Positions 7,498-16,448 of a DNA stretch of 64,000 nucleotides are shown here, in pieces. The notes beneath the pieces are model-generated. The model made no database searches and was not told the origin of the DNA. It saw only the letters and a list, made by a program, of their open reading frames with translations. The stretch covers positions 1-64,000 of the forward strand of contig URVB01000009.1 of assembly GCA_900551075.1 (NCBI GenBank), read 5' to 3'. Made by a program: the position numbers and the translations under genes. Source of the stretch: an uncultured Blautia sp. (GTDB lineage: Bacteria; Bacillota; Clostridia; Lachnospirales; Lachnospiraceae). Every line of letters starts with the position of its first letter. The stretch's first letter is position 1.

Positions 7498-8103
7498 TTA
7501 TAACTTCAGCAGGAGTTCCTCCGTCAGGATTTCATGACCCCGGGCTGTCAGATGAATGCCGTCCGTTGTTATGGAATCCGTTCCCTGCATCTGCGCCGCA
7601 TGGTTCAGGCGTTCATGCAAAAGAATGTAAGGAATGTTATATTTATCTGCTAATTTGCTGATTCCCAGGGACATAGTCCGGACAGGTGGGAACCAGGTGC
7701 GGTATTCTGCGGGAGACGGGAAAATAAAAGGCTCCATAAGGATGAAACGGCAGGCCGGCCGCTTCAGCTTCAGCAGGAGTGTTTCATAATCCTTTAGGAA
7801 TTTATTCATCATGGATGCCTGCTGCCTGGGAGTCCGGCCCGTATTCATCATCAGGCCGATATCATTAATGCCTATCAATATTGTTATAATGTCTGCATGA
7901 AAAGGCAGATAACTCTGTTCTGCATTTTCCAGAAGACGGGCGACGGTGAAGCCATCCACACCGCAGTTTTTGACCGTCCACGAAAATCCCTTTGCCTGCA
8001 TCCTGTCCTGAAGCTTTTGTACGTATCCGTTTCCAAGCGGCGGATTCAGAAAAAGTCTGCCGCAATCTGTGATACTGTCACCTAAACATAATAAGCGTGT
8101 CAT
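7498..8103 (-). CDS. SGNH/GDSL-family hydrolase (esterase-like)
   Basis: Serine esterase/lipase-like enzyme of 201 aa without a signal peptide. The four SGNH blocks are visible: block I LGDSITD (catalytic Ser10), block II Gly in NCGVDGFTV, block III GINDIG (Asn), and block V TTDGIHLT (catalytic Asp and His). The substrate may be a carbohydrate acetyl ester or a lipid. The start has an AGGAGG site. It is upstream of the acetyltransferase in the same direction, so the two may act on related acetylated compounds; that link is inference. Confidence 0.9.
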   Translation of the reverse strand: MTRLLCLGDSITDCGRLFLNPPLGNGYVQKLQDRMQAKGFSWTVKNCGVDGFTVARLLENAEQSYLPFHADIITILIGINDIGLMMNTGRTPRQQASMMNKFLKDYETLLLKLKRPACRFILMEPFIFPSPAEYRTWFPPVRTMSLGISKLADKYNIPYILLHERLNHAAQMQGTDSITTDGIHLTARGHEILTEELLLKL

Positions 8104-8270
8104 AAATCCTCCTGAACATGAGGTGAATTCTGGTTTCCTGTATGGAGTCTACTTTAACACTGACAGGATATGCGGTCAAGATAAAAAACTGTTGTCTAAA
8201 AAAATATAAAAAAAATAAATTATCAGACAAAAATGCCGGAAAACAGTCAGAAAAAAAATAAAAAAAGGAC

Positions 8271-8345
8271 TGGACAAATCAAAAGTACTGCTCTATAATA
8301 AACCTCACCAGAAGTCTTCTGGTGTCAAAGCCGTCAGGTCAGACG
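8271..8345 (+). promoter_or_regulatory. Promoter and 5' hairpins of the tad operon
   Basis: TGGACA (8271-8276), 17 bases, TATAAT (8294-8299). Transcription would start near 8306, at a hairpin CACCAGAA/TTCTGGTG, followed by a second small hairpin CCGTC/GACGG (about 8330-8345). The 5' end of the transcript is therefore structured. Upstream (8104-8270) is AT-rich with no gene. Confidence 0.65.
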
Positions 8346-8464
8346 GATAATCCCATTTTACGAAATTGAGAATGAATATACGAAAGCGAAGTGCCGGCTT
8401 ATGTTTGGCTGTGCAGGATACTGTAAACAGGAGAATTGTATTTGCAGAAGGAGGCGGTGCTGGT

Positions 8465-8974
8465 GTGGCTGTGGATTCCGGATTGTTGTTGGTAATTGCC
8501 GGGATAGCTGCGGTTATGGATGTGCACAGGGCACAGGTAGAGAACGGCTGGATTCTGTTTGCTCTGTGCATGGGACTGCTGTGGCGCATTTTACAGGAAG
8601 GACCGAAAGGAAGCTTAGGATTTGCTGCAGGAGCAGTATTTCCTTTGGCTGTCCTGGGCGTGCTGTTTTATTTCCGTATGCTGGGACCGGGTGATATCAA
8701 GCTTTTTTGTGCTTTGGGCGGGATTATGGGCATATCTGATATCAGTATATGTATGCTGGTTTCTTTTCTGCTGGGGGCAGTCTTTTCTCTGGCAATTTTG
8801 ATTTCCAGCGGCAATTTCTGCCGCAGATTCCAATACCTGATTTGTTATTTCCGGGAATATTTCCATACAGGTAAAGTAAAGCCATACTACCAAAGAGGGA
8901 TGGCCTTGGAGAATTTTCATTTTACGGTCCCTGTGTTTTTGAGTGTCGTGCTTTATGCAGGAGGTGTATATTGA
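8465..8974 (+). CDS. A24-family prepilin peptidase (TadV/CpaA-like), first copy
   Basis: Integral membrane aspartic protease that cleaves pilin leader peptides. The two catalytic aspartates are visible: Asp in AAVMDVHRAQVENGW and the G-x-G-D motif in MLGPGDIKLFCALGGIMG. Four or more hydrophobic segments. I chose the GTG at 8465 because AAGGAGG lies 10 bases upstream and the protein then begins at the first membrane helix (169 aa, normal for the family). An in-frame ATG at 8372 has no ribosome site. First gene of the tad operon, overlapping the next gene by four bases. The window contains a second A24 peptidase at 15605. Confidence 0.85.
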   Translation: MAVDSGLLLVIAGIAAVMDVHRAQVENGWILFALCMGLLWRILQEGPKGSLGFAAGAVFPLAVLGVLFYFRMLGPGDIKLFCALGGIMGISDISICMLVSFLLGAVFSLAILISSGNFCRRFQYLICYFREYFHTGKVKPYYQRGMALENFHFTVPVFLSVVLYAGGVY

Positions 8975-9984
8975 AAAAAAATATCTTTGCAGTCTGTGAT
9001 CTTGAAATGGATTATGCATGTAATTTTATGAATTATCTGAACCAAAAGAAAAATATTCCCTTTGAGATACAGGCGTTTACCAGTGCAAAAAGCCTGATTG
9101 CCTTTGGAAAAGAAAATCCGATTGAGTTGCTGTTGATTTCCGGCAAGGCAATGTGCAGGGAAATAGGGGAAATGGATATTGGGAAGATCGTGATCCTGTC
9201 GGAGGGTGTGCATCACCCGGAGCTGGATCAGTATCCAAGCGTATATAAGTACCAATCCTCCTCCGACGTCATCAGGGAGGTTATGGCATGCTATGGGGAA
9301 GAACGCGGGATTATGCCTGTACAGTTTCCGGTGCTGAAGAAAACGACGGAAATACTGGGAGTCTATTCTCCTTTGGGGCGGTGTCTGCAAACCTCCTTTG
9401 CGCTCACCTTAGGTCAGGTACTGGCAAAGGAGCGAGCAGTGCTTTATTTGAATCTGGAAGAGTATTCCGGGTTTGAGGAACTGTTTCAGAAAGGCTTTCC
9501 CTATAATCTGAGTGACCTTTTATATTATGTACGCCAGGAAAACCGGAATCTGGTGCTGAAGATGAATGGTATGATACAGACCATTCAAAATCTGGATTTT
9601 ATTCCTCCGGTCCGGGCCCCGGCTGATATCCGGGGGACCGCCTGGAAGGATTGGGAACGTCTTCTGCAGGAGCTTGTTCTTCACAGCGCTTACGAGGTAA
9701 TCGTACTGGATATCGGAAACGGGATTGATGAGCTTTTCCAGCTTCTGGACCAGTGCAGACGCATCTATATGCCGGTTTTGAATGATGTCATGTCTTCCTG
9801 TAAGATCGCACAGTTTGAAAATCTGCTTCGTATATGGGATTATCCGCAGGTTTTGGCTAAGACGTCGAAGGTTAAGCTGCCGTTTTATGTTGGAGGTTCT
9901 TCCCTGGAATCTTATGCGGAACAGCTTGTCTGGAGCGAATTAGGAGATTATGTAAGAGAATTATTGAGAAAGGAGAGAGAATGA
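8971..9984 (+). CDS. TadZ/CpaE-like protein with altered Walker A
   Basis: Localisation factor of tad pilus machines, 337 aa. The N-terminal part (about 1-105) looks like a receiver-like domain; from residue 127 a MinD/ParA-like fold follows (ILGVYSPLGR...). The usual P-loop GGVGKT is replaced by SPLGRCLQTS, with the key Lys replaced by Gln, so ATP binding is probably lost or changed. The later strand EVIVLDIGNGID corresponds to the Walker B region. TTG start at 8971 after GGAGG, overlapping the stop of the peptidase gene; it overlaps tadA by four bases as well. Assignment by fold pattern and position. Confidence 0.8.
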   Translation: MKKNIFAVCDLEMDYACNFMNYLNQKKNIPFEIQAFTSAKSLIAFGKENPIELLLISGKAMCREIGEMDIGKIVILSEGVHHPELDQYPSVYKYQSSSDVIREVMACYGEERGIMPVQFPVLKKTTEILGVYSPLGRCLQTSFALTLGQVLAKERAVLYLNLEEYSGFEELFQKGFPYNLSDLLYYVRQENRNLVLKMNGMIQTIQNLDFIPPVRAPADIRGTAWKDWERLLQELVLHSAYEVIVLDIGNGIDELFQLLDQCRRIYMPVLNDVMSSCKIAQFENLLRIWDYPQVLAKTSKVKLPFYVGGSSLESYAEQLVWSELGDYVRELLRKERE

Positions 9985-11171
9985 GCAGGGAGACATTTCA
10001 GACAATGCGGCGTTTTCTTATGGAAAAGCTGGATATGGCAAGGGAATTGACAGATGAGGAGATTCTGGAGGAGATTGATGACCTGATACTGCATAGGATG
10101 CGGGATTCCTGCCTTTCTTTGAAGGAGAAGGTAGAGCTTCGGCAGGAGCTTTTCTATTCTGTCAGGAAGCTGGATGTACTGCAGGAACTGATTGAGGATG
10201 AAACTGTTACGGAGATCATGGTAAATGGCCCGGATGCCATTTTTATCGAGCGGTCAGGGAAATTGCATAAATGGAATAAATCATTTACATCAAAGGAAAA
10301 GCTGGAGGATGTTATCCAACAGATCGTAGGAAGGTGCAACCGGGTCGTGAACGAGTCCATGCCTATTGTAGATGCACGTTTGGAAAACGGTGCAAGAATA
10401 AATGCGGTCATTCAGCCTGTGGCGCTTAACGGTCCGATTCTGACGATCCGCAGATTCCCGGATAAGCCAATTACTATGGAGAAGCTGATTGCGCTGGGAA
10501 GTCTGCCGGGAGAATGTGCGGAATTTTTGAAGGTACTGGTGAAGTCACGCTATTCCATAGTCATAGGCGGGGGCACCGGAAGCGGGAAGACAACATTTTT
10601 AGGGGCACTTTCTGATTTTATTCCTAAGGATGAGAGGCTGATCACCATAGAGGATAACGCAGAACTGAAGATACAGGGAATCGAAAATCTTGTAAGGCTG
10701 GAATCGAAAATGGCGAATATGGAAGGCGCCGCGGCAGTGAGCATACGGGATTTGATAAAAACAGCGCTTCGCATGCGGCCGGACAGAATCGTTATAGGAG
10801 AGGTACGCGGCCAAGAGGCGGTAGATATGCTGCAGGCACTGAACACAGGACATGAAGGGAGTTTAAGTACGGCACATGCCAATTCGGCAAAGGATATGCT
10901 GAGCAGACTGGAAACCATGACACTTATGGGAGTGGAGCTGCCATTGGAAGCAATTCGCAGGCAGATTGCTTCGGGTGTGGATATCCTGATCCATTTGGGG
11001 AGAATGCGTGACAAAACGAGAAAAGTATTGGAAATTACAGAGGTATGCGGATACGAGGACAATGAAATTAAAATGCGGACGCTTTACCGTTGGCAGGAGG
11101 GAAAGGGCCTGGTAAAGCTGGAACCGCTGCTGTGCAGGGAAAAATTGAAAAGAGCGGGGATGGTCATATGA
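9981..11171 (+). CDS. tadA: TadA/CpaF secretion ATPase
   Basis: Hexameric type II/IV secretion ATPase that powers pilus assembly, 396 aa, cytoplasmic. Walker A GGGTGSGKTT with Lys203, Walker B-like region RMRPDRIVIGEVRG, the Asp box/His box LNTGHEGSLSTAHANSA, all as in CpaF proteins. An N-terminal helical domain (1-110) precedes the ATPase core. Translation is coupled to both neighbours by ATGA overlaps. Confidence 0.95.
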   Translation: MSRETFQTMRRFLMEKLDMARELTDEEILEEIDDLILHRMRDSCLSLKEKVELRQELFYSVRKLDVLQELIEDETVTEIMVNGPDAIFIERSGKLHKWNKSFTSKEKLEDVIQQIVGRCNRVVNESMPIVDARLENGARINAVIQPVALNGPILTIRRFPDKPITMEKLIALGSLPGECAEFLKVLVKSRYSIVIGGGTGSGKTTFLGALSDFIPKDERLITIEDNAELKIQGIENLVRLESKMANMEGAAAVSIRDLIKTALRMRPDRIVIGEVRGQEAVDMLQALNTGHEGSLSTAHANSAKDMLSRLETMTLMGVELPLEAIRRQIASGVDILIHLGRMRDKTRKVLEITEVCGYEDNEIKMRTLYRWQEGKGLVKLEPLLCREKLKRAGMVI

Positions 11172-11911
11172 AACAGAATTACGAAGAGTACCATTTTACA
11201 AAAAAAGAGGCACTGAAATATGCGGCACAGAGTACGGTGGTCTGTGCTTCCATTGATTATTTGTTTTATCAGAACTGGATTTTGCTGCTGCTGGCGGTTC
11301 CGATTACGGCTTTTTATCTGAAACGGAAGAAAAAGCAGTTGATTCGTGACAGAAAAAGAAATTTAAATTACCAGTTTAAGGACGCTTTGAGTGCTTTAAG
11401 CGTGGCCGTACAGGCCGGATATTCTGTGGAAAACGCGGTGTCTGCCTGTGCCAGAGATCTGGAGCGGATTTACCGGAAGGATGACGACATTATGAAGGAG
11501 CTTCATTATATCGAAAGCCAGCAGAGGGTCAGTGTTCCGGTGGAGGAGCTGTTTTTGGATTTCGGAGAACGGTGCCGGGTGGAGGATATTGAGAATTTCG
11601 CTTCTGTGTTTTATACGGCGAAAAGAACGGGCGGAGATTTGGATCAGGTTATCCGGAAGGTGGCACGGATGCTTGGAGATAAAGTTGATGTCAAAAAAGA
11701 AATCGAAGCCACTCTGGCAGCCAAAAAATCGGAGCAGATGATCATGAGTCTGATGCCGGCAGGAATCATTTTGTATCTGCAGATGACTTCGCCCGGATTT
11801 TTGAGTATTTTATACGGAAATCCTTTTGGGATTTGTGCCATGAGCATATGTCTTGGGATATACATTACAGCATATTGGCTGGGAAGGCGGATTGTAGATA
11901 TTGAAGTGTAG
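11168..11911 (+). CDS. tadB: TadB-like inner membrane protein (T2SSF domain)
   Basis: Membrane platform protein of the tad pilus, about 247 aa. N-terminal helices (YLFYQNWILLLLAVPITAFYL), a cytoplasmic T2SSF domain with FKDALSALSVAVQAGYSVE (typical for GspF-like proteins) and ERCRVEDIENFASVFYTAKR, and two C-terminal helices (SLMPAGIILYLQM, GICAMSICLGIYITAYWL). The ATG at 11168 overlaps the stop of tadA. Confidence 0.88.
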   Translation: MKQNYEEYHFTKKEALKYAAQSTVVCASIDYLFYQNWILLLLAVPITAFYLKRKKKQLIRDRKRNLNYQFKDALSALSVAVQAGYSVENAVSACARDLERIYRKDDDIMKELHYIESQQRVSVPVEELFLDFGERCRVEDIENFASVFYTAKRTGGDLDQVIRKVARMLGDKVDVKKEIEATLAAKKSEQMIMSLMPAGIILYLQMTSPGFLSILYGNPFGICAMSICLGIYITAYWLGRRIVDIEV

Positions 11912-11919
11912 GAGGAAGC

Positions 11920-12948
11920 ATGTGGATACATATTGTGATTTTTTTTATGGTTGTGGGGATAATTGTCGTCCGAAAGACTGGCTGGCTGAAGCTTGAAGGG
12001 CTGGAGGATACAGCAGGGATGCGTTTATTTGCTGCAGTGGCCCTTGGGGGGAATCTGCTGGGAATGCTCCTGACGTTTGGAAGGGGCGCCTCTTTTAACT
12101 ATCCGGAAGAATATAAGCTTCCAAAGGAAGAAAGCGGCTCTTATGAAGAGAAATTTCTGATATCCGTAGCCGGTGAAGAAGAAACGGAGCTGTATGTGCA
12201 GGTACCGGAAAAAGAGACAGAGGTAACCTCTGATTTGCATCCGAAGGAAGAATTGACGGAAGAAGAACAGCAGGAAAGAGAACTGCGTGATGCCATAGCC
12301 AGGTACAATCAGGAGAAGAATGATCCGGACTTTTATTATCTTCCCGCAGAGTGGGACGGCAGACCGTTAGTGTGGAAGAAGCCCGCCGATCATTCGGGAA
12401 ATCTGGTGGCGGCGTTGAGTCTTTTTGCAGCAGTTGCCGTTATGATAAAGAAGGCAAGGGAGAAGCAGGAGGCCTGTATAAAGCGTTCGGAACAGCTTCT
12501 CATGGATTATCCGGGGCTTGTTATGAAATTTACGCTTCTCGTACAGGCCGGCATGACAGTGCGGAAGGCATTTCAGAAAATTGCTCTGGATTACCGGCGA
12601 AGGCCCTATGGAAAAGGCAGATATGCTTATGAGGAGATCGCGGCAGCCTGCTATGAGATGGACAGCGGAGTTTCAGAGGCAGAGGCATACAGGCGTTTCG
12701 GGGAAAGATGCGGCCAGATTAAATATAAAACCTTTGCTGCTTTGTTAGTCCAGAATCTCCAGAAGGGAAGCCGCCGGATGTCCGAAATGCTGGAACGGGA
12801 GTCTATGGAAGCATGGGATGAAAGAAAACGTAAGGCAAGAGTTTTGGGAGAGGCCGCGGCTACAAAACTGCTTTTTCCCATGATGCTGATGCTGGTGGTA
12901 GTAATGGCAATTGTTATGATTCCTGCATTTTTGTCGTTTTATGAGTAA
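11920..12948 (+). CDS. tadC: TadC-like inner membrane protein (T2SSF domain)
   Basis: Second platform protein, 342 aa. An N-terminal helix (IHIVIFFMVVGIIVV) and a second one near 30-50 are followed by a long acidic insert (about 60-130, rich in Glu) that is not usual for TadC. The T2SSF domain spans about 165-300 (YPGLVMKFTLLVQAGMTVRK; YEMDSGVSEAEAYRRFGERC) and a last helix closes the protein (LFPMMLMLVVVMAIVMIPAF). Eight bases after tadB with an AGGAGGAAGC site. Confidence 0.87.
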   Translation: MWIHIVIFFMVVGIIVVRKTGWLKLEGLEDTAGMRLFAAVALGGNLLGMLLTFGRGASFNYPEEYKLPKEESGSYEEKFLISVAGEEETELYVQVPEKETEVTSDLHPKEELTEEEQQERELRDAIARYNQEKNDPDFYYLPAEWDGRPLVWKKPADHSGNLVAALSLFAAVAVMIKKAREKQEACIKRSEQLLMDYPGLVMKFTLLVQAGMTVRKAFQKIALDYRRRPYGKGRYAYEEIAAACYEMDSGVSEAEAYRRFGERCGQIKYKTFAALLVQNLQKGSRRMSEMLERESMEAWDERKRKARVLGEAAATKLLFPMMLMLVVVMAIVMIPAFLSFYE

Positions 12949-13006
12949 CCTGTCCTTGGAGAGGGACATAAAAAACTACTACACGGGAAGGAAGGAGGTG
13001 AAGTGC

Positions 13007-13186
13007 ATGCGTGGATTCCTGACATTGGCAAGGGATTTCATAAGAGAAGAGGACGCGGTAGGAGTTGTGGAAATTATTCTTATCCTGGTCGTACTCATTG
13101 GCCTGGTCATTATCTTTAAAGAGCAGCTCACAAGTCTTGTGAAGAATATTCTTGCCAAAATCACGAAACAAAGCAATTCGATTTAA
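13007..13186 (+). CDS. Flp1-type type IVb pilin
   Basis: Structural pilin of 59 aa: a short positively charged leader (MRGFLTLARDFIREEDA), a processing site of the type Gly before VVEIILILVVLIGLVIIF with Glu shortly after the cleavage point, and a hydrophobic helix followed by a short polar tail (KEQLTSLVKNILAKITKQ). The GAAGGAGGTG site at 12991-13000 is the strongest in the operon, in keeping with a major subunit. Cleavage would be by the A24 peptidases encoded in the same operon. Confidence 0.87.
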   Translation: MRGFLTLARDFIREEDAVGVVEIILILVVLIGLVIIFKEQLTSLVKNILAKITKQSNSI

Positions 13187-13209
13187 CAGTTGAAGGAGGT
13201 GTATCCCTT

Positions 13210-14718
13210 ATGGCAAAGAGAGGCAGTGTGACAATATTTCTGGCGTTGACATTAAGTCTGATGCTGTCGCTTGTCTGTACGAGCGTAGAGTCCGTCAGAA
13301 TGGCGGCAGCCAGGACACAAATTCTAAGCAGTATCGATATTGGTCTGTATTCTCTGTTCGGACAATATGATAAATCTCTTCTAAAGGATTATGATCTGTT
13401 CTTTTTAGATGGCTCGTGCGGAGGAGGCTCGCTTAAGCTCGCAAATGTATACGACAATATGGAATCCTATATAAAACCGGTCTTGAAGCAGAACAGTCAG
13501 AAGCTTTCGCTTGTACAGGGAGGGTTTACAGGATATCGTCTGGCGACGGACAATGGAGGCGAAGTGTTTTTTCATCAGGCAGTCCGCTATATGCGGGATA
13601 CCCTTGGAAGCCAGGGGATACAGCTCCTTCTCCAAAAGCTAAAGGGAAATGAGGAAAAGACAAAAAAGGCAGAAGAGGACGGAAAGCGGGCTGAAACGGG
13701 AGATGCCCTTGAATCCTATGATGCAGAGATAGAGGCTGCCGCCAGGAACAGCAGGGCTGCGATGGAGAAAGAGCAGAATAGTCAGGAGGAAAATGGGGAT
13801 TTTTCAAGTGAGCAGGGAGTTTCAGCGGGTATACAAGAAGACTTTGCAAGTGGACAAGAATCGGAAAAAGCAGTAAATCCAATTCCTGTCCTGCGCAGGA
13901 TTCGGAAAATGGGAATTCTGGAGTTGGTTATTCCATCCGGAAGGAGTGTTTCGGATGCGTCAGTTTCTAAATCGTCTGTGGTTTCAGGAAGAAGCCTTCA
14001 GAAGGGGCTGGATATTCCGGGCGGACCCAAGGAGGACAGCTCATATACTTCCGGAATATTATTTCAGCAGTATCTTATGGATAAGCTGGGAAATTATCAG
14101 AAACCGGCTAAGGGCGGTCTGCGCTACCAGGCGGAGTATCTCCTGCAAGGAAAGTCTAATGATATGGAAAATATAAAGGCAGTGGCCAAAAAACTCCTGC
14201 TGATCAGGGAAGGGGTTAATATGGCACATCTTCTGTCTGATCCCGCAAAGCGTGCACAGTTACAGGCGCTGGCGTTGGGAATTGCATCTGCATTTCTGGT
14301 TCCGCCGGCATCAGTGGTGATCGAGGGAGCGCTGCTTCTTTGCTGGGCTTTTGCGGAGAGTATATTGGATGTCAGGGAATTGTTTGATGGAGGACGTGTT
14401 CCTTTAGTAAAAACGACTGCAGACTGGCAGCTTTCGCTGGAGAATCTTCCGAATCTTATGCAGAGGCTGGATTCTGAAAGGCGGGGTACAGGCAGCGGGA
14501 TGTCTTACGAAGAATATTTACAGACGATGCTTCTTATGGAGAGCAAAGCCGGATTGGTGACAAGAGGTATGGATATGATAGAGGTTTGCATCCGCAGCCA
14601 GCCGGGGAGGGAGAGCTTCCGGTTGGATTCCTGTATCGAAGCTCTGGAAGCCTCTGTGGATGTAAAGGCAAATCGTAAAAAAACGTTTACGGTGACAAAG
14701 CAATATAGTTACGGCTAA
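13210..14718 (+). CDS. DUF5702 domain protein of the tad locus
   Basis: Secreted or membrane-anchored protein of 502 aa. It begins with a pilin-like hydrophobic segment (GSVTIFLALTLSLMLSLVCT) and has the ESVRMAAARTQ motif right after it, as in DUF5702 proteins of clostridial tad operons. A low-complexity, Glu/Lys/Ser-rich region covers about 145-225. A hydrophobic stretch near 355-380 (LALGIASAFLVPPASVVIEG) may be a second membrane segment. A role as a large pseudopilin or tip component is inferred from position and N-terminus. Confidence 0.82.
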   Translation: MAKRGSVTIFLALTLSLMLSLVCTSVESVRMAAARTQILSSIDIGLYSLFGQYDKSLLKDYDLFFLDGSCGGGSLKLANVYDNMESYIKPVLKQNSQKLSLVQGGFTGYRLATDNGGEVFFHQAVRYMRDTLGSQGIQLLLQKLKGNEEKTKKAEEDGKRAETGDALESYDAEIEAAARNSRAAMEKEQNSQEENGDFSSEQGVSAGIQEDFASGQESEKAVNPIPVLRRIRKMGILELVIPSGRSVSDASVSKSSVVSGRSLQKGLDIPGGPKEDSSYTSGILFQQYLMDKLGNYQKPAKGGLRYQAEYLLQGKSNDMENIKAVAKKLLLIREGVNMAHLLSDPAKRAQLQALALGIASAFLVPPASVVIEGALLLCWAFAESILDVRELFDGGRVPLVKTTADWQLSLENLPNLMQRLDSERRGTGSGMSYEEYLQTMLLMESKAGLVTRGMDMIEVCIRSQPGRESFRLDSCIEALEASVDVKANRKKTFTVTKQYSYG

Positions 14719-14747
14719 AACAGTCTGATGAAAAGAGGTGCGAAAAG

Positions 14748-15593
14748 ATGCTTTTTCAGGAAGAGGAAATGTGTTTGGGAAAATATAGGAATAAAAAGAT
14801 AGATAGACATGGGAATAAAAGATGCAGATTGGAGAGAAAGCAGCCGTTGCAAAGCAGAAAAGAAAGGAAAAGCTCTCTAAAATACCTCTATGACCTGCTT
14901 GCCCCGATAAGCAGGAAAAAAGGCTTTCTTCCTGAAAAGGCGTCTTTTTGCACCTCTTTAAAAAGGGCAAGCTTAGCAGTTGAGACAGCTTTAGTTCTGC
15001 CGATGTTTTTTCTGGGTATGGTCACGATGATCTCATTCATGGATATCTATAAGCTTCAGACAGAGCATTTGGTGGAGCTCTGTGAAAATGCAAAGAGAGC
15101 CGGAATGTATGCCTATGTTTTGGAGGGCAGCGGACAGCGGGAAATGACCCTTCCGGATATTTACTTCTATGAGCCGGTTGGCGGACTGATTCCTTTGCCA
15201 AGGGTTTTGATGCATAATTCAGTAAAAATTCATGCCTGGACAGGAGAGGAATACAGTGCTTTTCAGGATGGGGAGGGAGGGGAACCGGAGGAAATGGTGT
15301 ATGTGACAGAAACTGGAACCGTTTACCACAGGAATCCAGGATGTAGTTATCTGTCTCTTTCTGTTACCCAGACATCCGGAAACCGGATTTCTTCTATGAG
15401 AAATTCCTACGGAGAGAAGTATGCAGCCTGCGAAACCTGCAGCAGAAACCAAAAACCTGCGGGAAGCGTATATGTTACTGCGGCGGGAAACCGCTATCAT
15501 AATCTGGAAACGTGCAGTGGTCTGAAGAGAACGGTGAGACTTGTAAAACATTCCTGCGCGGGAGGTATGGCGGCCTGCAGCCGCTGCGGCTGA
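14748..15593 (+). CDS. TadE-like pseudopilin with two C-terminal Cys/His repeats
   Basis: 281 aa. A basic N-terminal region (1-70) precedes a TadE-like helix (SLAVETALVLPMFFLGMVTM). The C-terminal 100 residues contain two tandem copies of a small motif: V-Y-V-T-x2-G-x2-Y-H-x4-C-S-x-L, then A-C-x2-C (about 180-228 and 234-281). This matches the small Ada-type zinc-binding-like modules seen at the end of some secreted nucleases. Such modules are not standard in TadE. It lies 12 bases before the second prepilin peptidase. Confidence 0.8.
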   Translation: MLFQEEEMCLGKYRNKKIDRHGNKRCRLERKQPLQSRKERKSSLKYLYDLLAPISRKKGFLPEKASFCTSLKRASLAVETALVLPMFFLGMVTMISFMDIYKLQTEHLVELCENAKRAGMYAYVLEGSGQREMTLPDIYFYEPVGGLIPLPRVLMHNSVKIHAWTGEEYSAFQDGEGGEPEEMVYVTETGTVYHRNPGCSYLSLSVTQTSGNRISSMRNSYGEKYAACETCSRNQKPAGSVYVTAAGNRYHNLETCSGLKRTVRLVKHSCAGGMAACSRCG

Positions 15594-15604
15594 GAGGAGA
15601 TCGG

Positions 15605-16015
15605 ATGAAAGAGATAAGTACATTATTGTTTTTGGGGTTAAATGCATGGTGTGACTGGCGAAAAAAACAAATTTCCTTATTATCGGTGGTCCTATATGGA
15701 ATCCTGGGGACGGGTGAAGCCATCTGGCATGGCAGGGTGGACTGGAGTTTTTGGATTGCTATAGGGATAGGGGCTTTGTTTTTGGGACTGAGCCTGCTTA
15801 CATGCGGGGGTATTGGAATGGGAGATGGCTGGCTTTTAGCAGCGCTTGGCACAATGCTGGGTGTGGAAGAGTTTTTGACTGCTCTGTGCTTGGGGCTTGT
15901 GTGCGCGGCTTTGTGGGCATTGGTGCTGCTGATTGTATGCAACTGCGGAAAAAATACAGAAATTCCCTTTGTACCGTTTTTGCTTCTTGGATATATAGGA
16001 GGATTTTGCCTGTGA
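15605..16015 (+). CDS. A24-family prepilin peptidase, second copy
   Basis: Membrane protein of 136 aa with the two catalytic aspartates of A24 peptidases: NAWCDWRKKQISLLS near the N-terminus and GGIGMGDGWLLAALGTMLG (GxGD). It is shorter than the first copy at 8465 and its sequence is quite different, so this is not a recent duplication. The stop overlaps the start of the next pseudopilin gene. It may process the TadE-like proteins while the first copy processes the pilin; this division of labour is a guess. Confidence 0.82.
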   Translation: MKEISTLLFLGLNAWCDWRKKQISLLSVVLYGILGTGEAIWHGRVDWSFWIAIGIGALFLGLSLLTCGGIGMGDGWLLAALGTMLGVEEFLTALCLGLVCAALWALVLLIVCNCGKNTEIPFVPFLLLGYIGGFCL

Positions 16016-16443
16016 AAAAAATAAAAAAAGGAAGCTTTACTGTAGAATTGGCCTGTGTAGTACCGTTGATATTACTGGTAATTATGGGAACTTTGTATTT
16101 GTGCTTTTATGTTCATAACCGTGCATGGCTGGGGGCAGCCGCGTATGAGGCGGCGCTGGCAGGAAGCATGGAAGGAATCAGGGAAGGCGGGCAGGTTTAT
16201 GAAACGGCCAGAATACGGAGCGAGGAATTGGGAAATGCTGGATTTTTCGGTGCTGAAAATCTGACGACACAGACAAATGTGGGAAAGAAGGTTCAGGTGA
16301 CATATGATCTGGATACAATTTCCGGATTTGGGGATTTTACCTGGCATCTTCGTGCCGAGGGAAAGTCTGAAATTATCTGTCCTGTTAAATGGATACGCAA
16401 AATTAAGGCAGCGTCGGAACTGTTCAGCAAAAAGGGAGGATAA
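16012..16443 (+). CDS. TadE-like pseudopilin
   Basis: 143 aa. Short basic leader and TadE-type helix (GSFTVELACVVPLILLVIMG) with Glu five residues into the motif, followed by a polar extracellular domain. GTG start at 16012 is eight bases after TAGGAGGA and overlaps the stop of the peptidase gene by four bases. Fits the TadE/TadF minor pilin role. Confidence 0.8.
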   Translation: MKKIKKGSFTVELACVVPLILLVIMGTLYLCFYVHNRAWLGAAAYEAALAGSMEGIREGGQVYETARIRSEELGNAGFFGAENLTTQTNVGKKVQVTYDLDTISGFGDFTWHLRAEGKSEIICPVKWIRKIKAASELFSKKGG

Positions 16444-16448
16444 ATGTG

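Noticed and set aside
8296..8345. c-di-GMP-I riboswitch before the tad operon
   Set aside because: The string AAACC-stem-TCAAAGCC looks similar to part of the aptamer, but the 5' GCACAGGGC part is missing and the promoter -10 lies inside the candidate.
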